This document shows, piece after piece, positions 1 through 8,191 of a DNA stretch of 24,765 bases (positions within the stretch are counted from its first letter, which is position 1; each line of letters begins with the position of its first letter). This stretch comes from a virus. The translations under genes were made by a program, and so were the position numbers. The stretch is from the IMG/VR virus record IMGVR_UViG_3300033146_002318, positions 1 to 24,765 of that record; one strand, 5' to 3'. The notes under the pieces are model-generated. The model was not told the origin of the DNA. It did not search any database and saw nothing but the letters and a program-made list of their open reading frames with translations.

Positions 1-469
1 CATTACTTAATTGAATTTTAATTGTACCATTACTTGTACATTCATAATATTGTTCACCATTACTATCAGTTTCTACTTTATATTCTCCAGTTCCTTTTAT
101 CCAATTTCTTGGAATAATACTTGTTCCATCTCCTTTTTCGTATTGAGGTTTGTCATAAAAAATAATATCACCTGTTTGTAAAGCAAAATCAGTTCCGCTA
201 CCTAAGAAATTTCTTTTAGGCATAGCAAGTGGTTTTGAATTTAGGAATTTTATGTATTCTTTGTTTCTTGTTTGTTCTATTAAACTACTATTATGAAAAA
301 CGTAATTTAATATAAAACCATAAAACCAATTATCATCACCAGTATCGTTTACACCAATTAAATTTATCCCCCCGTTTACATCACCAGTGATGCTTCCATC
401 ATAGGTTGTTGTAATTACAATCTCATTGTCAATATAAATACTCCAATTACTCCCATCCGCTTCAAACAT
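1..469 (-). CDS. 5'-truncated LamG-type tail tip protein (3' end outside window)
   Basis: An open frame continues off the left edge. From the first ATG it reads MFEADGSNWSIYIDNEIV, then GGINLIGVNDTGDDNWFYGF and a segment ending SSLIEQTRNKEYIKFLNS. This is the second half of a LamG/concanavalin A-like jelly roll (the 'DGs.w.lYiDge..' strand to the 'G.i....iyn..Ls' end). Further coding upstream in the same frame (LKIIGLIKAGKFYNL) also fits LamG but has no ATG and meets an in-frame TAA at about 505. The N-terminal half of the domain is therefore missing and the preceding 97-aa gene sits there instead. Downstream comes a WIKGTGEYKVE segment of a type common in phage LamG proteins. It is probably a receptor-binding or decorative tail protein. 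Whether it is a functional short gene, is reached by frameshift from the gene above, or is a remnant cannot be decided here. Confidence 0.55.
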   Translation of the reverse strand, partial: MFEADGSNWSIYIDNEIVITTTYDGSITGDVNGGINLIGVNDTGDDNWFYGFILNYVFHNSSLIEQTRNKEYIKFLNSKPLAMPKRNFLGSGTDFALQTGDIIFYDKPQYEKGDGTSIIPRNWIKGTGEYKVETDSNGEQYYECTSNGTIKIQLSN

Positions 470-491
470 TAAATTATAAAATTTTCCAGCT

Positions 492-785
492 TTAATCAAT
501 CCAATTATTTTCAGTTATTTTTAATAATAAATTTTCAGCGACATTCACTTCCATTTTTTCACCAACTGACATTTCAATTATTTGATTAGTATCAATGTCA
601 TATATCCAATATTTTTCATCACAATCAGGTAGTGTTTCTTGTTCAAAATAATTATCGCGTTTTGATTGTGGCTTGATTGAATAAAATACAAATTCTAAAT
701 TAGTGATTTTTCCTGTTGGATGTAAATCATTAGGATTACTAATTTCTATTTTGTCTTGTAAATTTGTTTTATTTATTAAATACAT
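492..785 (-). CDS. hypothetical protein in tail fibre cluster
   Basis: A 97-aa acidic protein starting MYLINKTNLQDKIEISNP and ending ITENNWID. I recognise no family. It has no signal peptide or membrane segment; it looks like a small soluble beta-rich protein with two Cys-free halves around a PDCDEKYWIYDID segment. It lies 17 nt after the LamG gene and its last codons overlap the frame that continues as the LamG half at 1-469. Its position in the receptor-binding cluster suggests a tail tip accessory protein, chaperone or attachment domain, by inference only. The A-rich leader before its ATG resembles those of its neighbours, so translation is plausible. Confidence 0.6.
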   Translation of the reverse strand: MYLINKTNLQDKIEISNPNDLHPTGKITNLEFVFYSIKPQSKRDNYFEQETLPDCDEKYWIYDIDTNQIIEMSVGEKMEVNVAENLLLKITENNWID

Positions 786-802
786 TTTAATATTTTTTAT
801 TT

Positions 803-1501
803 TTAACTTATACCAAAATAACCTTTTTCATTATCATAAATATTTAATACTCCTATTGCTGATACCTCTATGTCACTTAATTTCATTTGTGATTGTTTAT
901 TAACATAACTGCTAATAGTAGGCATTCTAAAATAACAATAACCATTGAATGATGCAATACCTGTAAATGTCCCAAATTCTCTTCGTACAACTGACTGAGC
1001 AACACCATTTCTATAAATATTTATACCCTCTTTTGTACCTGAGCCGTCATAAGTTGCAAAAATATGATTCCAGGTGTTTAATTGTAAAAAATTAGCTGTC
1101 GCAAGGATAGAGTTTGAATAACTACCTAAAGTTGAATATAATCTTAATCCCCAACCTCCGTTTGCGTAATCATACCTAAGTTCCCAATGCTTTTGTCCAT
1201 TCTTATCAGCTGATTGTGCTATGTAATGATATATCTTTCCATTATTTGAAACATATACCCAACCGCCTACCGAGAAAGGAATATTTCCTGACATTGCATA
1301 TTTACTACTTGACCCAAATTTCAAATCTGTATTAACTATAACATTCATTGCGTAATAAGTACTGTATTCAATTGCAGTTGTAACACCACTGTTTACAAAG
1401 GTATTTCCTACTAAATCAGTAATAGTTCCGTCTAAATTGTCAATATTAATTAAATAATCCAAACTTACTGTTTTCTTTTTATAATTCCCTCTTCTACTCA
1501 T
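803..1501 (-). CDS. LamG/concanavalin-like tail tip adhesin
   Basis: A 232-aa protein with a short basic N-terminus (MSRRGNYKKKTVSLDYL) followed from about residue 30 to the end by a complete LamG_3/concanavalin A-like jelly roll. Visible landmarks are FSVGGWVYV (front strand), HWELRYDYANGGWGLRL, NTWNHIFATYDGSGT (the typical 'W.hia.tyDgsg' strand), INIYRNGVAQ (the 'lYvNG' strand) and a C-terminal strand MKLSDIEVSAIGVLNIYDNEKG. Such domains bind glycans or cell surface proteins and are common at phage tail tips. The gene follows the 398-aa fibre gene by 2 nt, which suggests co-translation. The role as host-range determinant is inferred. Confidence 0.75.
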   Translation of the reverse strand: MSRRGNYKKKTVSLDYLINIDNLDGTITDLVGNTFVNSGVTTAIEYSTYYAMNVIVNTDLKFGSSSKYAMSGNIPFSVGGWVYVSNNGKIYHYIAQSADKNGQKHWELRYDYANGGWGLRLYSTLGSYSNSILATANFLQLNTWNHIFATYDGSGTKEGINIYRNGVAQSVVRREFGTFTGIASFNGYCYFRMPTISSYVNKQSQMKLSDIEVSAIGVLNIYDNEKGYFGIS

Positions 1502-1503
1502 AA

Positions 1504-2700
1504 TTATTCAATTAAATTTAAAGGTATTGCAAAACTTACTAATATTGCACCTTCAATGTCACCATTACCAGTACTTGTAACATCCAATCGAGTATAACCA
1601 GCATTCATTAAATTATATTTTTGATTAACAGTTACACCCGACCAGTTTTCCACTTTACCAGTAACAAAGGATACGTCAGAACTAAATACATCATTTGTTC
1701 CATCATTAATTACAATTGTACTATCAGTTCCTGTATCAGCAGTATGGCATTTTGCAACCATTGCAACCATCAATCGTTTTGGTTGCAATCTATATGCTTT
1801 TTCTTTATCCAATACATCATTTGTTGCAGCATCAGCAAACGATTCTGATGTTAGATAGAAATCATTAACTAATATTTTATTAAATGGTATATAATATAAC
1901 TCAGTTATATATGCACTTCCAGTTCTTAAAATATTACCACTTATTGTTAATAAATTATCTGTTATAGATTCAACAATTCCATAATCATATCGTGGAATAC
2001 ATTGCCATTCAACACCATCTGTTTCTGTTATAGATGAATTGTATGTTAATGGAAAAATTGGTTCACCTTCTGTATTATTTGATGTGCCAGCAACAGTGCA
2101 AATATATTGATAACCATTTTCAGTTGTAGGTATAATAATTGTATTTAATGTATATGATGTATTTGCTGCCCAATTGTTTCTTATTTGTAGATATTTAATT
2201 GCATCATATTTACTAATATTATTTCTTAAATCACTTGTTAATGTAATTGTTGCCACACTTGCCGGTGTTGTATTAAAATCAGTTATTTCAAATATAGACG
2301 CATCAGCGTTATAATCAACTCCATTTAATTTATCGTTTAGATTATCAGTAAAATTATTATGCGTTTGTACATAAGTTGTACCATTTAAAATATCATCTTG
2401 ATTCAAAACAACTGTTCCTGTTTCACCATTTACTGACAATACATTATCAGTATTATCAATTTTTGTCCAACCTGTGTTTGTTTTAATAGCCCAATCATTT
2501 ACTTCCCAAACTGTAATTCCATCTAAATCAGTATTACCAGCAACACTTACAATCCAGTAATGTCCAGTTGTAGTTGTTGATGTTATATCAGGTGTATTTG
2601 TGTTTGCATTCCAATTACCTTGAGTTAAAGAACCACTCATTAAATCTATTAATGTTAGATTATCAATTACACTAAAATCTGTTATTTGTTTTATTCTCAT
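1504..2700 (-). CDS. tail fibre protein with carbohydrate-binding-like domains
   Basis: A 398-aa protein. Residues about 28-80 (QGNWNANTNTP, HYWIVSVAG, EVNDWAIKTNTGWTKID) match a small domain frequent in tail fibres. Residues 88-100 carry the stalk signature SVNGETGTVVLNQDDI. Residues about 177-235 (NWAANTSYTLNT, GYQYICTVAGTS, TDGVEWQCIP) have the aromatic/Cys pattern of CBM5/12-like modules. The C-terminal 150 residues are a beta-rich region with no recognised family. It is placed directly after the 2714-3676 gene and before two LamG genes, a typical baseplate-distal fibre module. The overall fibre call is well supported; substrate and receptor are unknown. Confidence 0.72.
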   Translation of the reverse strand: MRIKQITDFSVIDNLTLIDLMSGSLTQGNWNANTNTPDITSTTTTGHYWIVSVAGNTDLDGITVWEVNDWAIKTNTGWTKIDNTDNVLSVNGETGTVVLNQDDILNGTTYVQTHNNFTDNLNDKLNGVDYNADASIFEITDFNTTPASVATITLTSDLRNNISKYDAIKYLQIRNNWAANTSYTLNTIIIPTTENGYQYICTVAGTSNNTEGEPIFPLTYNSSITETDGVEWQCIPRYDYGIVESITDNLLTISGNILRTGSAYITELYYIPFNKILVNDFYLTSESFADAATNDVLDKEKAYRLQPKRLMVAMVAKCHTADTGTDSTIVINDGTNDVFSSDVSFVTGKVENWSGVTVNQKYNLMNAGYTRLDVTSTGNGDIEGAILVSFAIPLNLIE

Positions 2701-2713
2701 ATCTTTATTTTAT

Positions 2714-3676
2714 TTAAATTGGTAAACCATTATCACCATTAACTTTTTTGAATACTAATTGTCCAAATATAACATAAGTACCTATTGGTACATTAGCTGC
2801 ACCACTTTGAGCTATTCTAATACTTCTAACTTGTCCTGAAGGATAGTTAGTATGTGAATACCAATTATCTTCAAGTAATGAAAAATCAACTGGGTTACTA
2901 TTTGAATCAAAATTAGCGTCAGTAGTTTTAAATACTTGTCCACGTCCATTACCTCTTGGAAATGTAGTTTCAAAACCAAGAATTATACTATTAAGCATTC
3001 CTGTAACTGTTGTTGGTAACGCAAATTCATAAAAAACTAAATTACCTAAAATATAATATCTACTATAATAACGAGCATCAGATGTATCAATTGTTACTCC
3101 TATTGTTGGTGTTAACGTAACATCATAAGTATCACCATCATTTAGATGATTTGGTAAAAAATCGTGATTATTACCTATTGCTTCGTGTGTGTCTAAATTA
3201 CTTTGTACAATATCAACATTTGTTTGTACATCATCAATAGATTCGTTAATATCATCGTTTAATTGTTCTATTGTTCCAAATAATATATCTACAAAAACAG
3301 TAGGTGATTGAACTAAGTGAGCTTTTCTTATTTTACGTGTATTCTTTATTGAACCATCTAAGAAATCTTTTAAACCATCTGGGTCAAACGATTCTAATAA
3401 ATCAAAATAACGAGTTGTTGCAATTATTTCTGGGTCTAATGTGCCTAAGTTTTGTTCTTCAACTTGATAAATTTCACCATTAATAAAAATAGCACCTTCA
3501 TTTAATGTAGTGTTTCCACCACTTACTGATAATGAGCAACCGTAAATGATATAATTATTATTATTGTTAAATCCATTACCAAAACTTGTTATTGCTTTTG
3601 TTAAAGCATCAACATCAAATCTAAAATGTTCTTGTCTTAAATCTAATTGTCCTTGTTGTATAATTGTTGTATTCAT
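2714..3676 (-). CDS. tail fibre/baseplate-attached protein
   Basis: Translation from the ATG at 3676 gives a 320-aa protein beginning MNTTIIQQGQLDLRQEHFRF. The open frame extends upstream to 3748, but those extra 24 residues (hydrophobic, AT-encoded) overlap the end of the gpI-like gene, so the internal ATG with its A-rich leader is preferred. The N-terminal 90 residues (DLRQEHFRFD, IIYGCSLSVSGG, LNEGAIFINGEIYQV) match a pattern I associate with Bacteroidota phage fibre proteins just after gpI. A short helical segment (about residues 145-175, INESIDDVQTNVDIVQSNLDT) could trimerise. The C-terminal half is beta-rich. Position supports a fibre anchoring to the baseplate. Confidence 0.65.
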   Translation of the reverse strand: MNTTIIQQGQLDLRQEHFRFDVDALTKAITSFGNGFNNNNNYIIYGCSLSVSGGNTTLNEGAIFINGEIYQVEEQNLGTLDPEIIATTRYFDLLESFDPDGLKDFLDGSIKNTRKIRKAHLVQSPTVFVDILFGTIEQLNDDINESIDDVQTNVDIVQSNLDTHEAIGNNHDFLPNHLNDGDTYDVTLTPTIGVTIDTSDARYYSRYYILGNLVFYEFALPTTVTGMLNSIILGFETTFPRGNGRGQVFKTTDANFDSNSNPVDFSLLEDNWYSHTNYPSGQVRSIRIAQSGAANVPIGTYVIFGQLVFKKVNGDNGLPI

Positions 3677-3734
3677 AAATGTTTTTATTATTAAATATTG
3701 AAATTTTATATTTATATACAATAATAGTATATTT

Positions 3735-4292
3735 TTAATAACTTTCAATTGTATATGTAGTTCCTGCTGTTCTGAATTTATTTATATAAAAAATAAGTTT
3801 TTCCATAAATAAAGAATCATTATAATTGTTTAAATCAACCTGTACAATAAAATCAACTTCATCTATATCTAAATATGCGTCTGTACTTAACCAAATTGAA
3901 GTACTTACTGTTGGAGTAATATCATCATTAGCATACCATAATACAGATGGGTCATAATTGTATGTTGTTCCCTCATAATCAAACGTATCTAATAATGTTC
4001 TTAATGCTTCAACATCTGTTGCAATAAAATGTTTAGGTAAGTTAGGAGTATCTATAATCAATATTCGTTTACCTGTTACATTTAATTTTATATTAAGAAA
4101 ATGCTCCAATGAAGCTACTTGACCAGTATGTTGTACATCAAATAAATCTATTTCGTGTCTATCTAATGATTGTTTATATTGTATATCTATATCAGCAATC
4201 AATAATTTAATCCATTCATTTAAAACAACCTGAGTTTGTTTAAATATAGTTGGTAAATAATCTATTGCAAATTTATTAAAATCCCATTTCAT
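3735..4292 (-). CDS. tail protein I-like (baseplate wedge, Mu gp48/P2 gpI position)
   Basis: A 185-aa protein with an amphipathic helical N-terminus (FNKFAIDYLPTIFKQTQVVLNEWIKLLIADID) followed by alpha/beta sequence, and a C-terminal FMEKLIFYINKFRTAGTTYTIES segment of the kind seen at the end of P2 gpI/Mu gp48-like proteins ('l..~i~~~kpagt.y.v'). It sits directly after the gpJ-like gene and before the fibre genes, which is exactly where gpI lies in P2/Mu-type tails. There it connects the baseplate wedge to the fibres. Family assignment is by length, context and the C-terminal pattern; overall similarity is too low to be certain. Confidence 0.6.
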   Translation of the reverse strand: MKWDFNKFAIDYLPTIFKQTQVVLNEWIKLLIADIDIQYKQSLDRHEIDLFDVQHTGQVASLEHFLNIKLNVTGKRILIIDTPNLPKHFIATDVEALRTLLDTFDYEGTTYNYDPSVLWYANDDITPTVSTSIWLSTDAYLDIDEVDFIVQVDLNNYNDSLFMEKLIFYINKFRTAGTTYTIESY

Positions 4293-4324
4293 ATTTTATA
4301 TTTTATTCATTTTAATAAGTGTTA

Positions 4325-5182
4325 CTATTCAATTTCATAAGTTAAAAATGTATCTAATTCAAAGTTATCATCTATTCTAATATACCCAGCTAATGAATTA
4401 TATCTATGTTGTATATTAACAAATGATGAAATTGAGTTAGGTCTTGCCTGTAATGTATCTATCTCTATATCAATTACACCATCAATATTTTGTACTTCAT
4501 CAATTAATTTATTTCTAAGTAATGCAGAGTTAAAGGGTAAATTAAGTAAGTAATTATCAATCGCTGTTGTAACATTATTTTTTAAATCATTAATATTACT
4601 TTCACCATTATATTTAATAGTTGCAATTAATTTTAATTTATCTGATTCAATGTTTTGTATTGCTATTTTAGTACCTACAAATTTTATTTTATTGATATAA
4701 GTAATAAAAGCATTTAATTCAGGTGTTGTTAAAACATCATTATCTCTTCCACGTATTTTTAATATCAATTTACCTGATACTTCTAATGCACTTGCTTGTG
4801 CAACAATTTGTTTTGCTGCATCAATAAGTGAATATTTAGGCACAAAATCAGTTGATGAATCAACTGTTATGTTATCTGGATATTGAAATTTAGTAGCTTG
4901 TAATGAGTACCAATTAAATGTACCAACCAGAGCTGCATTTTTTATCGTTTCAATTTCATTAACTTGTGTCTGTATTATATTTTCTAATACCCATTGTGAA
5001 TACGCTACAATATATAATTCCATAACCCAAATTGATACACTTGAATCTGATTGTAATTTATCAAGTAAATCCTGTACATTAGCTATTGTTGTATTTAATC
5101 CAGTTAATTCAGGTATTGTATCTTTATATGTTAATAAATTTGTAAATATTGTATCAAGTGTTCTCGTTGTAAAATTTGCCAT
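4325..5182 (-). CDS. baseplate protein J-like (gpJ/gp47 family)
   Basis: A 285-aa protein. Residues about 1-100 are mostly helical (NFTTRTLDTIFTNLLTYKDT, WVMELYIVAYSQWVLENIIQTQVNEIETI). From about 135 onward it has the alternating pattern of baseplate J proteins: GKLILKIRGRDNDVLTTPELNAFITYINKIKFVGTKIAI, then KLIATIKYNG, then the LLRNKLIDEVQNIDGVIDIEIDTLQ segment characteristic of the gpJ C-terminal core. It lies between the gp25-like and gpI-like genes (order W-J-I), the conserved baseplate wedge operon of P2/Mu-like myophages. It probably forms the wedge that triggers sheath contraction. Confidence 0.72.
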   Translation of the reverse strand: MANFTTRTLDTIFTNLLTYKDTIPELTGLNTTIANVQDLLDKLQSDSSVSIWVMELYIVAYSQWVLENIIQTQVNEIETIKNAALVGTFNWYSLQATKFQYPDNITVDSSTDFVPKYSLIDAAKQIVAQASALEVSGKLILKIRGRDNDVLTTPELNAFITYINKIKFVGTKIAIQNIESDKLKLIATIKYNGESNINDLKNNVTTAIDNYLLNLPFNSALLRNKLIDEVQNIDGVIDIEIDTLQARPNSISSFVNIQHRYNSLAGYIRIDDNFELDTFLTYEIE

Positions 5183-5194
5183 TTGTTATTTGTT

Positions 5195-5482
5195 TTATGA
5201 AAAGTCTATTTTCAATTTGTTATTATTATCTTTGTAAATTAAGTTTACCTTATAACCATCAGCAATAAGTTGTTTTGATATACGTTGTTTTAAAATAAAA
5301 TCTAATGGTGAATTTAAACTACCTATTATACCAACACCAGCTAAAGGATTATGTCTGATATGCCCTTGATGTATTTGTAATAATAATTCAACATTTTGAC
5401 TATCAGAAAAATCAACTAAGAAATCTCCATTTGAAATTATTTTATCGTAATTGTCATCTAATTTAAAATCTGTTCTTGTCAT
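5195..5482 (-). CDS. gp25/gpW-like baseplate wedge protein
   Basis: A 95-aa protein with the gpW/gp25 lysozyme-like fold pattern: FKLDDNYDKIISNGDFLVDFSDSQ at the N-terminus, an NVELLLQIHQGHIRHNPLAGVG segment, and a basic C-terminal strand. In Bacteroidota phages this family shows the same 'G.w....P..G.g' turn. It is the sheath-initiator protein that seeds polymerisation of the contractile sheath at the baseplate. It lies 3 nt after the preceding gene and 12 nt before gpJ-like, consistent with one operon. Length is typical for the family. Confidence 0.72.
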   Translation of the reverse strand: MTRTDFKLDDNYDKIISNGDFLVDFSDSQNVELLLQIHQGHIRHNPLAGVGIIGSLNSPLDFILKQRISKQLIADGYKVNLIYKDNNNKLKIDFS

Positions 5483-5485
5483 TGT

Positions 5486-7048
5486 TTATAATGTTACATT
5501 GTAATAAATATCACCTTTAAATACATTATCTATATATAAACTTACTTTATGTTTATTTAATATATTAGAATTATTCTCTATTCCAGATATATAAGTTCCA
5601 TTATCAAAATCAATTGAAACTGGTACTAATTTATCCTTATTCCAGAACTCAATCTTTGTAGTTGTATCATAACTATAATCTTGTAATTTTATATTAACAG
5701 TTTGAGGTGATGCACTACTATTAATAATATATACATAAAAATAAATGCTATTTATCTGACGTTTAGTTATTTCTCTACTTGAAAATACCGGTCTTGTTGC
5801 AATTCCACTTGTTTTTTGTGCCCAAAATACATATTTAGAAACACCTGTGGTATTAACTGAAAACATTAATGTATCAATAGCATCACCAGTTAATCTAATT
5901 TGTCTATCACCAACATAAACTTTATATTGTTTTGTAAATGTACGTGTTTGTGATGGGTCTAATAATGTAGGCGTTGTATTCCAACTTTTTTTATTCAAAT
6001 TATCATCTGGATAATATTCTATGTAACCATTAGGATAACCTGATGCAGTACCTGTATTAGTTATACTCCAAGTTACTGTTATTGTATCTTCATCATTTGT
6101 TGGTGTAGGAACAATAGCTAAATCACTATTATATGTCATTATTGGAATTAATACTGCTGGTGAAACTAATGTATTTATACGGTCTTTACAGGAACTTATA
6201 AAAGTATAATTGCCTTCTCTAACTGTTACTTGTTCTGAAAAAGTATGTGTACCTCCAGCAACAATAGTTATATTATACTTTATTATTTCGTGTATATTAT
6301 TCGATATAAATCCACCACCTAATATAGTACCAGTATATTCAAACTGACCTGTATATAAACCTGCAGCATCACCTGTATTAGTTATACTCCAAGTTAATGT
6401 TACTGTTTCATTTGCATTAGGTGTTGTATCATCTATTACAAAATCATCATTACATACCATATTTGCACTTCCTAAAACTTCAACTGAAATTGATTGTACA
6501 CAATCACCAGTTAAAATAACAGCATACGTATTTGCTACTAATGATGTATATATTTCTTGAAAATTATAAGTTTCACCTGGCTCAATTGATTGTGATATAG
6601 TTCTATTAGAATGACCAGTAACAACTAATACACCATTATAAGTAATAGCTTGATTACCATCATTTGTTACACTCCATAATAAATATAAATCCATACCTGA
6701 ATAACCTACAATTAAATCTATTAATCTGGTTGTATCAAAATCATCATTATAATCATTATTATAATCACCTACAACTAATGTTTTAGGTCTTAAATCACCA
6801 TTACAAACTATATTACCAGATAAATTTTGAGGTAATATACTTGATATTACATTGTTATTGATATTGTTATAATCAGATACAATATTATCAGTTATAGTTA
6901 AATCAACATAAGCTGTTTCTGGTATAAAATCATTGTAAGAAGTATAATTTAATTGCCCCATTATATCAAATATATTTTCAATTGAACCAGAACAAGTTAA
7001 AATAAAATCTAAAAAGTTTTGTGTACTATATTTATTGTAATTTGCCAT
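5486..7048 (-). CDS. multi-Ig (CARDB-like) tail/baseplate surface protein
   Basis: A 520-aa protein starting MANYNKYSTQNFLDFILTC. At least three beta-sandwich repeats share the signature TLTWSITNTGDA / TVTWSITNTGTA / YLLWSVTNDGNQ, each followed about 40-50 residues later by a 'pG.t..f...~.v..G.y...ltgdc' strand. This matches CARDB-like or other Ig-like adhesion modules. The repeats are still visible in DNA (compare 6058-6085 with 6378-6405), so internal duplication is fairly recent. The C-terminal 120 residues form a distinct beta domain. There is no signal peptide, as expected for a virion protein. It lies between a fibre-like protein and gp25, an insertion in the usual tail order. It is likely a decoration or adhesin attached to tube or baseplate; function is inferred. 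Confidence 0.65.
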   Translation of the reverse strand: MANYNKYSTQNFLDFILTCSGSIENIFDIMGQLNYTSYNDFIPETAYVDLTITDNIVSDYNNINNNVISSILPQNLSGNIVCNGDLRPKTLVVGDYNNDYNDDFDTTRLIDLIVGYSGMDLYLLWSVTNDGNQAITYNGVLVVTGHSNRTISQSIEPGETYNFQEIYTSLVANTYAVILTGDCVQSISVEVLGSANMVCNDDFVIDDTTPNANETVTLTWSITNTGDAAGLYTGQFEYTGTILGGGFISNNIHEIIKYNITIVAGGTHTFSEQVTVREGNYTFISSCKDRINTLVSPAVLIPIMTYNSDLAIVPTPTNDEDTITVTWSITNTGTASGYPNGYIEYYPDDNLNKKSWNTTPTLLDPSQTRTFTKQYKVYVGDRQIRLTGDAIDTLMFSVNTTGVSKYVFWAQKTSGIATRPVFSSREITKRQINSIYFYVYIINSSASPQTVNIKLQDYSYDTTTKIEFWNKDKLVPVSIDFDNGTYISGIENNSNILNKHKVSLYIDNVFKGDIYYNVTL

Positions 7049-7113
7049 TATAATTAATATTAAATTTGTTTTAAGAATGTTAATACAAAATCTAAAAAGG
7101 TTTGTGTATTATA
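7049..7113 (-). repeat. chimeric duplication scar between two tail genes
   Basis: Read on the minus strand, this short gap encodes NTQTFLDFVLTFLKQI plus stop. The first part matches the start of the downstream gene (YSTQNFLDFILT) and the last part matches the end of the upstream gene (LTFLKQI plus stop). In DNA, 7087-7115 repeats 7004-7032 and 7111-7139 repeats 7057-7085, with only a few differences. It is the footprint of a tandem duplication or unequal recombination at the gene junction. Confidence 0.8.
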
Positions 7114-7551
7114 TTAAATTTGTTTTAAGAATGTTAATATAATTGAATCACTTGTATCAATTGTATATCCTAATGTTGTACTGTTATAATATAATTGGTC
7201 TGCTGCAATTACATCTCCCTTTAATCTAACTAAAGCACCATCTTTAAAATAAAAAGCATCTGATTCAGTTTCACCTTGATAAAAACGCTCACCATTTAAA
7301 TAAATTTCTACTTCATAAACAGGTGTTTCTGGAATAGCTATGTTAGTATTACCACCAGTAGGTGAAACTGAACTAAACTTGTAACTTTTTACTACATAAT
7401 CACCTTCAGTTGTTCCATCATCTACAATAAATGAATCAATGAAATCTTTTAAATGACCATTTAAAACAGCACCAGTAATTTCTTCATTACTATTTGTTGT
7501 AATTAAATTATTGTTTTGAGTTGTTAACTCTGCTTTTGTCTTTTGTGCCAT
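7114..7551 (-). CDS. short tail fibre-like protein
   Basis: A 145-aa protein. The N-terminus (KTKAELTTQNNNLITTNSNEEITGAVLNGHLKDFIDSFI) matches a helical head I associate with Bacteroidota phage fibre proteins ('..n....It...l...i.D.idS'). Residues about 60-145 form a beta domain (VYEVEIYLNGERFYQGE, FKDGALVRLKGDV, SDSIILTFLKQI) resembling small fibre-tip modules. It follows the strong terminator behind the tail tube gene and has a TATTTATA motif 26-34 nt before its ATG, so it probably starts a separate transcription unit for the baseplate genes. Exact role unknown. Confidence 0.55.
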   Translation of the reverse strand: MAQKTKAELTTQNNNLITTNSNEEITGAVLNGHLKDFIDSFIVDDGTTEGDYVVKSYKFSSVSPTGGNTNIAIPETPVYEVEIYLNGERFYQGETESDAFYFKDGALVRLKGDVIAADQLYYNSTTLGYTIDTSDSIILTFLKQI

Positions 7552-7576
7552 ATTTTATTTTTTAGTATATGTTTAA

Positions 7577-7585
7577 TATAAATAG
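7577..7585 (-). promoter_or_regulatory. CTATTTATA promoter-like motif
   Basis: The minus strand reads CTATTTATA starting 34 nt before the ATG at 7551, just after a terminator. The same 9-mer occurs in the gap upstream of the gene at 14944 and twice upstream of the gene at 24247. Recurrence only at starts of transcription units suggests a phage-specific -10-like element. It could equally act on the plus strand (TATAAATAG, similar to the T4 late consensus). Confidence 0.35.
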
Positions 7586-7621
7586 TGTATTCTTTAATAA
7601 ATAACACTAATTATTATAAAT

Positions 7622-7653
7622 AAAAAAAGGCGGGTAATTACGCCCACCCTTTT
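7622..7653 (-). terminator. intrinsic terminator after the tail tube gene
   Basis: A GC-rich hairpin stands out in an AT-rich context. The minus strand has GGGTGGGCG, TAATTA, CCCGCC followed by seven T residues. It lies 28 nt after the tube stop codon, so it likely ends the MCP-sheath-tube unit. The plus strand also has four T after the hairpin, but no plus-strand gene needs it. Confidence 0.8.
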
Positions 7654-7680
7654 ATTGTTTTACACTTATAATTTTTACGA

Positions 7681-8172
7681 TTAATTTTCGCTACCCATAA
7701 GTACATTCCATTCAATCCCAATCGGTGTTAAATCAAATGTAGCTTCTGCTGAAGTATCACCTTCTGAATTTGTTTTTTCATACGAACCAAATGTGCATCC
7801 ATATAACATATCTTTATATAAAGTACCATCATATCTTCGTCTTTCAATTGTTAATGTGAATGGTGCAATATTAAGTGGTGATTTTAAAGTTGGAAATAAT
7901 GCGAAAACATCATCAATTAAATTATCCATTTCAGATAATAGCATTGTTATTTCACCAGTTACCTCTTTTGTTGGATAACCTTTAGCAACTATAGTACCAC
8001 CTGAACCTGCTATTTTCGCTGGAGGTGCTGATTCGCCATAACTAATACCAGAAACACCTGATAATGCAAAAGCAACTCCTTGAATTTGAAAACTAATAGA
8101 ACCCCAATCATTTGCTGTGTGTGATACTGATTGTGTTGTTATATACGGATTTGTTCTTATATTTAAAGCCAT
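7681..8172 (-). CDS. tail tube protein
   Basis: A 163-aa protein matching the length and pattern of myophage tail tube proteins (P2 FII/Mu gp40-like; T6SS Hcp-fold). It begins ALNIRTNPYITTQSVSHTANDWGSISFQIQG; the middle contains EVTGEITMLLSEMDNLI; the C-terminal half has LTIERRRYDGTLYKDMLYGCTFGSYEKTNSEGD followed by a beta hairpin AEATFDLTPIGIEWN. The 'G..f..~~~~~~~gd....e~tf.p~~i.~' pattern is typical of tube monomers. It follows sheath and an Ig-like gene and is closed by a terminator, the expected place and expression context for an abundant protein forming the inner tube. Confidence 0.68.
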   Translation of the reverse strand: MALNIRTNPYITTQSVSHTANDWGSISFQIQGVAFALSGVSGISYGESAPPAKIAGSGGTIVAKGYPTKEVTGEITMLLSEMDNLIDDVFALFPTLKSPLNIAPFTLTIERRRYDGTLYKDMLYGCTFGSYEKTNSEGDTSAEATFDLTPIGIEWNVLMGSEN

Positions 8173-8191
8173 AATTTTGTTTTTTTAATAA

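Noticed and set aside
703-903. Plus-strand hydrophobic frame that could look like a holin
   Set aside because: Antisense to the 97-aa and LamG genes; hydrophobicity arises from AT-rich complement.
3677-3748. Longer start for the 2714 gene (72 nt upstream)
   Set aside because: It would overlap the gpI-like gene and add a low-complexity hydrophobic segment; the internal ATG matches the family N-terminus.
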